Below, one piece after another: positions 1 through 11,200 of a stretch of DNA of 64,000 nt (the first letter of the stretch is position 1; the number at the start of each line of letters is the position of its first letter). The stretch is taken from contig JAQFVV010000072.1 of NCBI GenBank assembly GCA_028023455.1, positions 1,016,501-1,080,500 of the forward strand, in the 5' to 3' direction. Position numbers and translations under genes: made by a program. The DNA is from Epiperipatus broadwayi. Taxonomy: Eukaryota; Onychophora; Udeonychophora; Euonychophora; Peripatidae. The notes below the pieces were generated by a model. It searched no databases, was not told where the DNA came from, and saw only the letters and a program-made list of their open reading frames with translations.

Positions 1-1636
1 GCAAGTGTAAATGTATAAATATTAAATTTATAAAAATATATGCCTGTGTGTCAATATGTTTGTATTCGCATTGTATGTATATGGGTGTAATGTGTGTATG
101 TATACATTGTAAATTTTTGAAACTAATATTCCATACTTTTTTTTATTTATTCATAAATTAAATTTGTTATATCTATAATAATATATTTAAATATGTTTTG
201 GATAATGTTTAATATCCACTTTTATTATACTAATGGCGATTTTTATGATGTTGGGCACATATATTTTTGGAATTTCTGATGTGAAACAAGCATATATATT
301 ACATACTTCCACGTGAATAAAAATATCCGAAACAGTGGCTGAACCAGCACTCTTCAGTGGACCCAGGACACATTTGTTCATACAAACAGAATCCAAATCA
401 AACCAAATGATGAATATGTATCTAAAATTAATATTTTTTATAAGAATATTCAACAAGCAACTCTTCATCTGTAATAGCAATATATTCTATCCTTCTCCCA
501 AGTTGTATATTTTCCAATTTGTCATACTTAACTTTTTGTTTGTATTCCCCTCCTCCTTTCACAGTTCGTTCTTTTAACCAAAATCATTTCCACTAAGTCC
601 CTTTTTTTTTTAGAAGAAAGAAAAAGAGCTGATCTATTTTTATGATTTTGCAGTTTATATATCCATACCTAATTGTGTTTATATACTGGTAATATACACA
701 TGTCCACATTCTATGTACAAGTGTATATGCTTATGTATAAAATCATATTTATATATGTAGATATACAAACTTGGGTGCACTGTCTATATATATAATTTAT
801 GAATTTAGTCTTTACATGTATAATTTATGCAATTAATGCATGCAAATCTATGCATCACAATATTATAAATGACAATATTTAAGTGCAACATATTTACTCT
901 TTATTTAATTAAAGTATAAAATAGTCTATAATAAATTTCTGAGAACGGTTATATTAAATAATATGTTATATCTTAAATAATTAATAATTTAATAGAAAGT
1001 GCATTTAAATGCTCACATTCAGAATGTTAAAAGATATCTAAAGTTTATGTATCTGTGTAGACTAAAATAATGTAATGAATGTATATTTATTTATAACAAT
1101 AAAACTATATTTTCAATTGAAAAGAAAATAATCCGTTTAAGTTTAGATGAAATTATATAAAATTCTTGATACAATTAATGACTTAATTTTGCAAGTTTGT
1201 TTCACAGATAGTAAATTACTTAAATTGAACAGCAAATCTTGAAAAGTTTATGATTATATTTTAGAAAATAAGAAATATTATATTAAAATTGATAATGATT
1301 TATTTATAAAAATGAACATAATGTTAACTATAACAATATTAATATAAAAAGAATTTTGAAATGGAAATCTACCAATCAAAAATGATTTGACATGAATGTA
1401 CAAAGTAAAAATGATGATAACACGGCAGCTGTTCTAGTTGATAAAAAACCATTCCTAACGAAGCTCAGACTGTAGTAAGTGATGGAAGTCATTGTTTGGT
1501 AAGCTGTTTAATTTTCAATGGCAGCCAAAATGAGACATTCAGGAAATGAAATCTAATATTTAAGAAATTAAAAATAGTTATTGTCTCATTAAATTCCATA
1601 AAAACGTAGTAACAACAACAACAAAAAAGGAACAAC
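1..1636. other. 3' flank of the FARP-like gene, probable 3' UTR at its upper end
   Basis: This stretch follows the FARP stop codon in the direction of transcription (toward lower coordinates). The part nearest 1636 should be 3' untranslated sequence, but AATAAA-type signals on the minus strand are frequent in such AT-rich DNA and I cannot choose the real polyadenylation site. The open frames near 187-577 overlap on opposite strands and show no domain. I see no other gene or repeat. Confidence 0.5.
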
Positions 1637-1727
1637 TTATAAACGGGTAATCTCTTTCTCTACAATGCAGATAGGTGACGCTGTCACAGAGGAATGGTGT
1701 GTAGCACTTCGGATTACTTCCATCCAG
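1637..1727 (-). CDS. FARP: FARP-like gene, last coding exon (end of second PH domain, stop)
   Basis: This exon encodes the last 29 residues and the TAA stop at 1637-1639. It begins after an acceptor (tttcag on the minus strand, AG at 1728-1729). Its first base completes the arginine codon split from the previous exon. The peptide opens WMEVIRSAT, the C-terminal helix of a PH domain with its invariant tryptophan, and matches what I recall of the end of vertebrate FARP1/FARP2. After the helix comes a short tail ending in ITRL. FARP proteins are Rho-family exchange factors acting at the cell cortex through FERM, DH and two PH domains. The exon is 4.5 kb from its predecessor because repeats have invaded the intron. 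Confidence 0.9.
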
Positions 1728-2537
1728 CTGAAATATAGTTAAACAGTATCATAAGAAAAAAAGAGACACTATATTTAGAACCTTAAATATATACATAAAG
1801 ATAAAAATAAACTCTGTATAAGTAAATAACAAAACAGATTCATAGCAAGCAATTATTAAAATGGGGAAAAAATAACGCATGCTTAGTTGCATTCTATTAA
1901 CTCCTTGATTCAAAATGTTATTAGAATTATCAATATGTCAGCCTTCCTTAATTTTTCTATTGCTATTATTTGAATCAGTACATACAATATCAATTTTCTG
2001 ACAACAACAATCATTCTCCGAATCTCTCTCACATGACAAATGAAAATAAAAGTAAGCTGAGAATTAAACTTAGATCTTTTATATTGACAGATAAGCTGCT
2101 TAGACATATAGACAAATTAATCTTGATTTCACTGCCGTTTTTCGCCAGCTTATTTATCAGTATAAAAATTTAAATCTAATTCTTAACTTAATTCTGTTTT
2201 CATAGATTCTGGGTGTAATTGTTGTCTTTAGAAAAGAAAAATTAAGAAAATCTGATACAGTGTTAATTCTAATAATATTTTGACTCAGAGATATAGTTGT
2301 GTGTAATTTATTTAAAATTCCCAAGCATTGTCAGTAAAATGATCCTTTTTTCATTTTAATAGTTAGTTGCCATGAATCTGATATACTGTATTGAAAGCAT
2401 ACTTGGCTATTAATATTTCATAGCATAATTACTCTGTTTAATTTATTGATCTACATGTGTTTTGTTTTTATAGATATATAAAGATTTATTTTGAAATATT
2501 AATAATTTGACAAATTAAACATATAGTAATATTACAT

Positions 2538-3054
2538 TAACATAAATAATTATATCACATGATCACCATTTCTTATGCTTGCTCATAACTGTTATTAAAA
2601 CAGATAAAACTCTCCATACAGTGGTGCCACTCAGTGCAAGCCAGAGTAATCAATGGATGCCAGAAGGCTTGTGCATAAAATCTCTATCTAGTGCCTACTC
2701 ATCCAATATCCCCAGACTAGTTTCAAACCTATATGACTATAAAAACTAATGAGTTTGAATTGAAAATATTATTGTGTTTTCAATTTTAGATTCATAGTTT
2801 TGGAGTTAAGTAGAGATAAAAGATGTCTGCTGGATGGTTGCATTAGATCCTGAGATCTAGATGCAGTGCTCTCAGATCCAAAGCTTCTCACTGATGAAAG
2901 CCACAGGCTAGAAACTAGTCTGGGGATAATGGATAAATAGGCACTAAATAGGGATTTTATGCACAAGACTTCTGGCATCCATTGATTACTCTGGCTTGCA
3001 CTGAGTGGCACTATTGAATGGAGAGTTTTGCCTGTTTTAATAACATAAATAATT
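2538..3054. mobile_element. B-type hammerhead-bearing element with 14-bp target-site duplication
   Basis: The 489 bp insertion (2552-3040) is flanked by taacataaataatt at 2538-2551 and 3041-3054, a perfect 14 bp direct repeat. Inside, the left part (about 2600-2730) and right part (about 2885-3040) are inverted copies of one module. The module contains a segment reading catccattgattactctgg and an end reading gagagttttgcctgtttta. Between them lies a plus-strand hammerhead motif at 2885-2926. There is no open frame. The duplication length and ribozyme suit target-primed retrotransposition of a Penelope-related non-autonomous element; that assignment is inference. Confidence 0.8.
2885..2926 (+). 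ncRNA. Hammerhead ribozyme motif, B family copy 1
   Basis: The catalytic boxes are both present: CTGATGA at 2891-2897 and GAAA at 2911-2914. Stem I is formed by TTCTCA before the first box and TGGGGA after the cleavage site, using G-U pairs. A further ATCCA/TGGAT helix extends it. Stem II is AGCC/GGCT with loop ACA, closed by an A-A mismatch next to the core. Stem III is only AC/GT; the hexamer ACTAGT is palindromic, so it could pair between two copies, as proposed for hammerheads in Penelope-like elements. Predicted cleavage is after C2920. Confidence 0.72.
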
Positions 3055-4181
3055 CTAAGTGAAATGATCAATTTTATAATATAAAAAAGCTAAGATTATA
3101 CAATTAATATGAATGACTTGGTAAATTTATCTATAGAATATTAAAAAAATTATCCTTAATATTTCTCCTGGAATATGAATTTTAATTAATATGACAAACA
3201 TTTTGTTCATAATTAGGAACTTAATTGCTTAGAAAAAATCCTGGACACTTGGAATAGTGCTGTAAATGTTAATAGTCATTATAATATTACAAATTATAAA
3301 TTCTTTTGCTTTTTTTTTTTCAGAATATTCCATATCTGCATGTTTCTTTGCAGTAAAATAACAATTACATTCTTATATATATATATATTAAAGCAAAGAG
3401 CCTACTGCTGTACAAAGACCACTCCCACCAATACTCATTTAGTGATCACTGTCAAATGGTTATCTGAATTGGATAAGGGATAGCTATCTGAAAAAAAATC
3501 TCAATTTTAATTGGCTGAAACAATTTTTTTTTTTAAAGTTTTAAGATAGCAAAAATTTACCCAGATTATAATAGTAGACAAATGTACCATCCTACAACTA
3601 GAGGTCATTATATCTTATATATATTGAAATAATTAAAATACATAATGTACACATTACTAATAACACTATTTTATAATATTCAACAAAGTTCTAGGATTCA
3701 GGAAAACAATTTCATAAGAAACATTTTCAGAATATTAATAATTTTGAAATATAAGATTAAAATATACCTTATATGATTCAATCTACTTTTTTAATTATGG
3801 AAAGTAATTGTATTATATATAAATATAATATTGGATATATATATTTTTAACAAAATAGCAAACAATTTACTGAAATCTGGGATGCTAATCTGGGTTGAAT
3901 CTAGATGGTATCTTTTTATAATAACAAAACAAAAAGTAACTTAAATAAAAAGGGAAGACATTAAAGGATAAGTAAATGATTAGCAAAATATATGAAATTT
4001 AATACTCAAAATTTTATAAAAAACACTTTATGATTTCCACATGTTGATGGTTTTCTATTATAGCAAAACCAATTAATACATTGCACAACTATATATTTTA
4101 TAAAATATTATGTATGAGAGTATTTAAGTGTTCTTTATTAGATTATGTAACTAAGATATCTTGTGAACTATGACAATACAA

Positions 4182-4227
4182 GGTTCACAGGAACACTTTC
4201 AGAGGTAAATGTCTTCTCAACTGTGCC
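4182..4227 (-). ncRNA. Degenerate hammerhead motif, C family
   Basis: Read on the minus strand, this copy keeps a perfect five-pair stem I (CACAG/CTGTG) and a GAAA box, but the first box has decayed to TTGAGAA. It aligns with the copy at 44449-44494, and the homology continues into the flank (ACAAATCAGAATA). The changed first box should make it inactive. Confidence 0.45.
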
Positions 4228-4604
4228 AAGCCCCACCATTAATTACAAATCAGAATAGTTTTTGAATCTTCTTTAACAGATTCACTTTTTTTATTTCAAA
4301 TTGCAAAAGATACAGAACTTACACCAATTAAATGTGTTGCTTTTAGTGGTTAACAAACCCACATAATCCAAAAAGAAATTAACAACAATGAATTCATAAG
4401 AAATTAAATTCTAAAAAAGATGGCTTTATAATAGATGACATAAAAAGTAGAGTTATTATCATAAATATAGGTTTTTGCTATGTTATTTCCATTGTTATAC
4501 TCTACACAGTTATTACTAAGAATATACTCTACAATGAAATAAAAAATATGGATGCATAACAAGTACATATGTGAAGCCATATATAAATAAACAATCAATC
4601 AAAC

Positions 4605-4882
4605 AAGATTGAAATAAACAGGCAAAACTCTCTATATGTATAGCCACTCAGTGCAAGCCAGAGTAATCAATGGATACTAGAAGGCTTATGCATAAAATCC
4701 CCATCTAGTGCCTACTCATCCAATATCCCCAGACTAGTTTCTGGCTTGTGGCCTTCATCAGTGAGGAGCCTTGGATCTAAGTGACAATATGTATAGAGTT
4801 TTGCCTGTTTTAATAACAGTTATAAGCAAGCACAAGAAATGGTGATCATGTTATGTTTATTGGCTTAAGATTGAAATAAACA
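4605..4882 (-). mobile_element. B-type hammerhead element nested in the foldback arm, 16-bp duplication
   Basis: The insertion (4621-4866) is bracketed by perfect 16 bp copies of aagattgaaataaaca at 4605-4620 and 4867-4882. Removing one duplication and the insert restores the symmetry of the surrounding foldback arms, so this insertion is younger than the foldback element. It carries a well-preserved hammerhead on the minus strand (4727-4766). Its ends, gcaaaactctc on one side and gtgatcatg on the other, recur in the copies at 2538-3054, 6589-6764 and 14034-14224. Confidence 0.85.
4727..4766 (-). ncRNA. Hammerhead ribozyme motif, B family copy 2 (best preserved)
   Basis: On the minus strand all core positions are present: CTGATGA (4755-4761), GAAA, the A-U pair closing stem III, and the cleavable C of GTC. 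Stem I pairs CCTCA with TGGGG, extends by a U-A pair, and is followed by a second helix ATCCAA/TTGGAT with internal-loop residues between, as in type I hammerheads. Stem II is GGC/GCC with loop CACAA and an A-A mismatch beside the core. Stem III is the palindrome ACTAGT. It lies in the sense orientation inside a FARP intron, so it would be transcribed in the pre-mRNA. Confidence 0.78.
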
Positions 4883-6221
4883 ACTATTAATAACTATATT
4901 TAAATATTTATCAAACCGGCTTTCATCTCCATTGAGACCTTCTCAAGATAAGGTCTCAATGGAGATGAAAAACGGTTTGATAAATATTTAAATATAGTTT
5001 ATTAATAGTTGTTTATTTCAATCTTATTTGATTGATTATTTATTTATGTATTTGTGACAACATTATGGACAAAGAAATAATATTGGATATTTGATCATTA
5101 TAGTGGTGAAGCCATATATATTTTTTGAAATTTAATTTTTTATAGATTTATTGTCATCGTTTAAATTCTTATAGATTCCATGGCTTACTTTTTGTATTGT
5201 TGCACTTCTTAATTAATCACTAAGGTAATTTCTTATGGACTTCATATTAGTAATGCTTACTGAATGTATTTATTTTTTAATCACTGTGTACTGACTTGAT
5301 CCTAACTATATTATTTTCAGGTTTGCTTTCTAAATATTCTTTTTTCACATTTCATTTATTTTTGATGCAAATGTATAAAATTATTTTCGTATTTTCTTGC
5401 TTTTGTTTTTTTACAAAAAATATGAAGGTTATCAATTAATGTTTTTTTTTTTCTATATTGGTATGTAGGTAATAGCTATAAGTAGAACACAAGCTCTACT
5501 AGTATTGAAAATTCTGTGCATAGACAACTATTGAAATGAGGATATAAAGATACATATGATGATAGTCAACAACAACAAAAAACATAGAAAAAATAAGTTC
5601 AAGAGGGAGGAGAACAACAAAACAATAAATTAAATATTAATTTTTTTTAACAGCAGGTGCCACATTTGCTAGAAAAACAATAAAATATTACAATCAACAA
5701 CCACCATTCATAATTTTTGTTATTATTATTATTACAAAAAATAAGTGTGAATGGAAAAAATAAACGGTACTGGTTAATTAGCCACTGTACATCGCTTGGT
5801 GGCGCTTCTTGTCTGAAAAAACAGATCGATATAATGTTACCGATATAACTAAAACTTAATTGTTTCAATACAGAATAAATGTAAAAAAAAAATATTCTTA
5901 TACAATTAAAAAAATTCTCATACTTATACAGATACTGATTCTGGTCTAGGCCTGCTTATGGTATGGGCTCTTAAGCATTGCTTAATAGTGTTGTACCACT
6001 AGGTATAACTACTAACATTCATTTTTTAAAAATTTAGCACCATTCATAGTAGGTTTGAGGCATCAGTAGTTACCAGCCTGCAGTGTAGTTTAACTGATGT
6101 TCTTGATAATTTGTCGGAGAAATGATTCCAAAAGAATTTAGTTTTGCATCATATATAAGTTAAAGTAGTCATAGGGACTTTATTTTGATATTAAAAAAAT
6201 TATTAATAAATATAGACTTAC

Positions 6222-6373
6222 CGGCTGAATGTATATTCACTTTCTGCCCGAAAGAAATAAACATGGGTTTTGAAAAGTAATTTAAACACATAATCTTTAT
6301 TAATATTATCAGTATCAGCAGGTGTACTGACCATATATCCGAGTAAAGGAAGACTAGCTAATGGAAAATCATC
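6222..6373 (-). CDS. FARP: FARP-like gene, exon encoding the middle of the second PH domain
   Basis: The exon is 152 nt: 50 codons plus two bases (CG) of a split arginine codon. The acceptor (ttttcag) and donor (gtaagt) are strong and the frame is open throughout. It encodes DDFPLASLPLLGY, then a loop, then DYVFKLLFKTHVYFFRAESE, the central beta strands of the second PH domain of FARP1/FARP2. The domain continues from the exon at 8156-8263 and ends in the exon at 1637-1727, with matching phases at both junctions. Such domains bind phosphoinositides or hold the exchange factor in an autoinhibited state; that role is known for the family and not shown here. Confidence 0.93.
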
Positions 6374-6588
6374 CTGAAAATAAATATAATTACGTACACT
6401 AATAAGAATTTCAAGAAACAGAAAAGCAATACAGAGTTAATATTCATTGGATAACTTAATTATTTAATTTAGAAAAAAAAAATTAAGATTAAAAAAAAAA
6501 GTTTAGATAGTCTCAATTAGTAAAATAATGGTATAGAATTTAAGCATTAACTAAAGAAAGTCTATTTCATGTAAAAATAAAAACTAAA

Positions 6589-6764
6589 TAGATATGATCC
6601 TCTAAACATCACATGATCACCATCTCGTATACTAGCAGATAATTGTTGTAAACCAAGGCAAAACTCTCCATACAGTAGTGCCACCATGTGCATTGATTAC
6701 TCTGATTGGCACAGGGTGGCACTACGGTATGGAGAGTTTTGCCTTTGTTTAGATATGATCCTCT
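6589..6764. mobile_element. Minimal B-family hairpin element with 15-bp target-site duplication
   Basis: The 146 bp insert is bracketed by tagatatgatcctct at 6589-6603 and 6750-6764, a perfect 15 bp duplication. It keeps the B-family ends (cacatgatcacc, then gcaaaactctcc and its inverted copy ggagagttttgcc) but has lost the segment carrying the ribozyme. The inverted halves fold into one hairpin. It is either an internal deletion product that could still be mobilised, or a later deletion in place; the intact duplication allows both. Confidence 0.82.
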
Positions 6765-7375
6765 GGACTTATGAGAATAATCAAAATAAAATAAAAATCT
6801 AATAAGTAACCAGGTTAATGATTTTGATCATACGATTATAAAGAATTTGAATGATATTGTTAAGAGACAAAAACACAGCACACTAAAATAACTGATCAGT
6901 TTCTATACCCTAATATTGGCTGATACATTGGAATGATAAACTGAAATGCAAGTTGTGGTTAAGTCTTCAATTTTCCCGTATGACAATGGAATTAACATTA
7001 ATGTTGATACATGCTAGGGTCTTTAACTAATAGCAACCAAATGGTCTATCAGTCCAGAGGCCATGTAACTAATTTGTAAAAATAAATAAGCAAATTTGTA
7101 ATAGAAAAAGATAACCTAACAAGTTTATGTAATAAAATTACTGCTAAGAAATTAATTAGTAGTAATCAAGTGGTTTGTTGCTCCATATAATATTTGAGCA
7201 CTGAAATCACAGAACTGAGCTTCAATCCATGGATCCACTCTGGATAGCTTTAGTCTAATAATTACTATTGTTTTCCTTTTTCTCAACCGGCTAAAATGAA
7301 ATACCCTACTATTGCACAGAATGCTAGCATAGTTGCGATTGGGAGATTATTATAGATCAGTCCATATTTTTATTA

Positions 7376-7693
7376 ATAAATAGAATAACTGAAATACAGG
7401 CTTATTATATACCTGTATCAATATATATAATATATAGGGTATATGAGCACAGACTTTCACATGACCCACCACTCTCCACTTTATCTCATAACACTGATAC
7501 ACTTGAATACATATATGTCAAAAAGATAAATAATCACCAATATACATATTTCATGCTAAACCAGCAATATTGGTGATTATTTATCTTTTCGTCATATATG
7601 TATTCAAGTGTATCAGTGTTATGAGATAGAGTGGAGAGTGGTGGGTGGTGTGAAAGTCTGTTCTCATATACCCTATATATTGATAAATAGAAT
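7376..7693. mobile_element. A-family foldback element with 11-bp duplication
   Basis: The direct repeat ataaatagaat occurs at 7376-7386 and 7683-7693. Between them, two inverted arms of about 110 bp (7434-7546 and 7567-7681) face each other. Each contains gataaataatcaccaata or its complement, the sequence next to the hammerhead in other A-family copies. The short loop retains only the stem II/GAAA side of the ribozyme (atttcatgctaaaccagca on the plus strand) and lacks the CTGATGA box, so the motif is dead here. Confidence 0.7.
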
Positions 7694-7895
7694 GTAAAAT
7701 ATATTCGAATGAAAATATAAAGATCAATATTTTAATGAAGAATGAAAGTACCTTTTTTATTTTTATTCATATCATGTTCATAAGATATGAAAGGTTATTT
7801 TAAAACAATTAGTTGTCTTGTCCTGTTTAAAACGACTTAATACATTTATGGAAGATGTAATTATATATTTATTTAAAGGCACATTATTATATTAA

Positions 7896-8021
7896 ATAAT
7901 ATTTACTAAGACTGTAACCTCAAGAATATGCGTAAGCTTGTGGTTAAGACCTGTAGAGGTCCCTGCCTTCGCATTTTTCAGATGCACATTCTTGAGGTTA
8001 CAGCCTTAGTAAATATTATTT
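7896..8021. repeat. Hairpin repeat, family D
   Basis: Two inverted arms, 7896-7935 and about 7982-8021, share tttactaagactgtaacctc and its near complement. The loop contains agcttgtggttaagacctg followed by tagaggtccctgcc. The same loop and one arm recur around 16425-16810, so this is a dispersed repeat. The loop has a weak A-box-like stretch but no convincing tRNA fold. Confidence 0.6.
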
Positions 8022-8155
8022 ATGGAAGATGTAGTTGTATAAGAAGATAGTTAAAAATCTTGAGACACATGGGTTTTTGTACATTTTTTTTTTAATCCTG
8101 AAATTAGTCATTAAATTGATTTTTTAAAAATTGGGTTTGAAATGACATGACTCAC

Positions 8156-8263
8156 CTGAAAGGTTTTATAAAAGAAAAGACAGAAGTTAGTGAAGACAAC
8201 CCATAGTTTTTGCCATCCATTACTGTTTTTAAACTTCCTGAGCAGGTAACCACTTAACTGATT
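8156..8263 (-). CDS. FARP: FARP-like gene, exon encoding the start of the second PH domain
   Basis: This 108 nt exon holds exactly 36 codons (phase 0 at both ends) between an acceptor (ttttttag) and a donor (gtgagt). It encodes NQLSGYLLRKFKNSNGW followed by LWVVFTNFCLFFYK, the first beta strands of the second PH domain. This run is one of the most conserved parts of FARP1/FARP2 as I recall them and makes the identification firm. The preceding exon ends in AVE, so the junction reads AVE-NQLSGY, the order known for the family. Confidence 0.95.
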
Positions 8264-11200
8264 CTAAAAAAAACAACAACAACAAAAAAGCAACTCTTAA
8301 TATTTTAAAATAATTTGGAAATATATCTATTTTTTTATATATATTTATTTTCTTTGAATAAAAGCTATTTAGAAGTCATTTTAACATTTAGATAATTGAC
8401 TGGAATAGAAGCGTAACAATCTTCATAAGCATTACAATTGAATTGTAGGAAAAAAAAAACAATCGCAGGTCTAAATTGTTTGCATACCCTCACCACAGCA
8501 CTTCAACATAAAGTGGCGATAATTACTAATTGCCTTATAAACTTTTGTACAACTAATATCACATTGCAAGGATTACATCTAGTAATTAATGCAGACTAGG
8601 GAATATGTATAATCTCGAAGCAAATTTCAAATATTTTTATAAATGCCTCTTATTAAAAATGCTTGACAAATAAATTGATTATAAATACATCATACATTTA
8701 ATGCAATATGACATTTACTGTTTTGTAAAATGTAATCATCTCCACTTTCTGCAAAAGTAGTAAATAAGAGGCATGCAGATAACTTCGATCTCTGCTTGAT
8801 TTGCCTCCACAATGCGTAATATTATTCCATGTGAAGTCTTCTTTATTAAATGCAATGCATATATGTACTTATTCAAATAAATAATGATAAAACTATTAAT
8901 TATATTTAAAATATATATTTAGGACTAGCTTTATTTTTTGACTTGGCCATCTTCAATAAATGAACATTTTTGATAAGCATACAGAAAAAATATGAGATCA
9001 AACATGTTTCATTGAAAAAAGAAAACAAAAAAAAACAACATGAGATCAACACAAATCATATTATAATAAAAATTTTCATTTTTACAATCAATACACTGAC
9101 ATCTAGCTCACTAATTCACTATAATCTTGCTAATTAATAGTAGCTAAACACCATTTTCTAATCGCAGATGAGTGTTTTGGGGGGCTGCTTGTTTATGACC
9201 TGAAAGTAAATTTAAAAGTTCACTCAAACTGTATTTGAACACAAAATGATATAGCTGCTTTTGGTGAAACTCTTTCAGAGAAAAGGAATTTAATAGAAAA
9301 GATTGACGATATAATTTTTTTTGAAAAAGTAGATCATTCAGAAGAATTCATGGTGTTGTATTGGCTGTAAAATCTAATTTATATCTTCTATTGTTGGAAT
9401 TCATTGTTGTATCAATAAAAGGCTAACGATGTTAAAACTTACTCTTGCACAATCATATTAGTTCTCATTTTATTACACTTCAATCTTAAATTCAGAGAAA
9501 AAAGCTGTCATTCTTTGCTGGATAGCATTATTTTATTTAATTAACTCATATAATTACCTTTAATTGCTTGTTGTTGGGTTAATTTAACTTTTTTTTTTTT
9601 CGTATGTCAAATGTGTTGGCCCTGGAAGCGAACCCGGGCCAGCTGCTTGGAAGGCAGCTATGCTAACCACTAGGCCACCAACGCTTGTACCAGGTTAATT
9701 TAACTTTAATTAAATTGTTGAATGGATTTACACAATATACTTTATTTTAAATCCAAAATTCATTTCCAACATTTGGAAATCTTAGTTTAAATTCTTTAAT
9801 TTTTACCTTGTACTTGTTTTAATACAGCTATATTCTGCTTTATTTGGTCTATAGGTGATTATAAATTATTCATTTATAGTCTTCCCCTAGGCTAATATTC
9901 AATGATAAAAGATTACAGTGACTTTTTCATAAGTTGCACACATTACTGGTATATATGCAAGTTTTACAAATCTTTCAAAATCATTTTTATGAATAAAATA
10001 TTACAATAACTTTATCCTACCTTATTTAAATTATTTAATTATTTTCTTTCTATTTTTGTCATATTTTAAAATATTGTTCTATCCCTTCATTTAAGCTTAA
10101 TTAACTGACATTGCTTGTAATATATGAGAATGCTAGAGCTAAGCAAGTTTATATAATTACAACATATCTATAATAAATTGAAGTTATATATCTTTAAAGC
10201 ACCATCTACAAATTATATAACATTTTATTTGTTACTATATTGATGAAAAAATGACCAATCTCTGTACCATTTTAAACTAAACTGTTCATCTGTCTTAAGA
10301 GAAGACAAATTCCACATCAAGCATAATACTTTCATTTGGTTCAGTAGACTTTATTAAAATAAGATTGGCTAAATTAAAGATTTAAGCTTTAACATCAATT
10401 TGTATTGCTATGTTTGATGTGGGGTTAGATCTTTCATGGTAGTTGAATAATAAGTTCAAAACATATGCCTTGCAAAGATTGGTTGATTTTTTTCATTAAA
10501 AGTAGCAATGGATAAAATATTATAGAATATATATATATGGTTTTTTAAAGATTTGCTGTTGATTCAAATTGTTAGTATGCTTAATAGATATACATACTTA
10601 TATATATAAGGTGAATAACATTCACATAAATCAGCCACTGATATAGGAAAATGTGGATAAACATAAACTGTGAACTAGATAGTTAATCACTGCAAAATCG
10701 ATAGCTATAGTAGCAGGAATGAAGAATTTAATAAAACAACTAGTGAAAGTACCACTTGGTTGGAATCTGTACAGGTTCTTTTATGATATTTTGTTAGTAG
10801 ATAAGCTGTTAAAAAAAAATCAATTCACTAAATATATAAACTAATGACCAAAAGTATTTAGCATTAAAATGACAAATCTCATGGTATAATAACGTTGGAT
10901 TTAAATTGGGTTGGTTAAAACTTAGAAGTACAGTTCCCAATCAAGCCTAAGAAATAGTCAAAATAAGAGTCATAAAAATTTATTACAATTCATAGTTAAT
11001 ACGAGAAATCATCCATCATTGATTAGTTAATAGATTTTCTAGGAATATTAACTAAAAGCTAAACAAAAACAGAACCCCATCACATAGCAGTTGGCAAAAC
11101 ATGAATAATAGCCTTTTTACTGTTACCATAGTGATTACACTAACAAATGAATGCTGGTCATTATTTCTAAACAGAAGTGGAGAGAAATGGGCTACTCTTT

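Larger units (their letters stand above)
4571..5120. mobile_element. Foldback element with 15-bp target-site duplication, split by a B-type insertion
   Basis: The element is flanked by gtgaagccatatata at 4571-4585 and again at about 5106-5120. Its two arms are long inverted repeats. The right arm is about 4950-5048. The left arm runs from about 4586 to 4620 and resumes at 4883-4940 after the nested insertion at 4621-4882. The arms meet at a hairpin tip around 4941-4949. Near the tip is a stem-loop of the form GGTCTC-AATG-GAGATGAAA, which resembles a decayed hammerhead stem II plus GAAA box. No coding sequence is visible. Confidence 0.75.
1728..6221 (-). other. FARP intron before the last exon (4.5 kb), repeat-invaded
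   Basis: The intron is bounded by a donor reading gtaagt on the minus strand at 6216-6221 and the acceptor at 1728-1729. It holds a B-type insertion (2538-3054), a C-type hammerhead remnant (4182-4227) and a foldback element with a nested B-type copy (4571-5120). The rest (1728-2537, 3055-4180, 5121-6221) is AT-rich non-coding sequence in which I recognise nothing. A frame at 5647-5868 reads through a pyrimidine-rich stretch but continues neither FARP exon. Confidence 0.8.
6374..8155 (-). other. FARP intron (1.8 kb) with two short inserts and a hairpin repeat
   Basis: The intron lies between the donor at 8150-8155 (gtgagt on the minus strand) and the acceptor at 6374-6375. It contains a minimal B-type insertion (6589-6764), an A-type foldback insertion (7376-7693) and a hairpin repeat (7896-8021). 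The remaining sequence, including 6765-7375, is AT-rich with no feature I recognise. Confidence 0.8.

Noticed and set aside
187-577. Overlapping open frames of 97 and 80 residues on opposite strands
   Set aside because: They are AT-rich, lack any domain, overlap each other in opposite directions and lie in the 3' flank of FARP.
5647-5868. A 73-residue minus-strand frame between FARP exons that at first seemed to continue the PH domain
   Set aside because: It follows a pyrimidine-rich AG and matches the phase, but the expected PH helix (WMEVIRSAT) is found instead at 1637-1727 with proper splice sites.
9613-9684. A functional tRNA-Gly(UCC) gene
   Set aside because: Acceptor and T stems carry mismatches and the unit has an A-tail and a 15-bp duplication, so it is a SINE.
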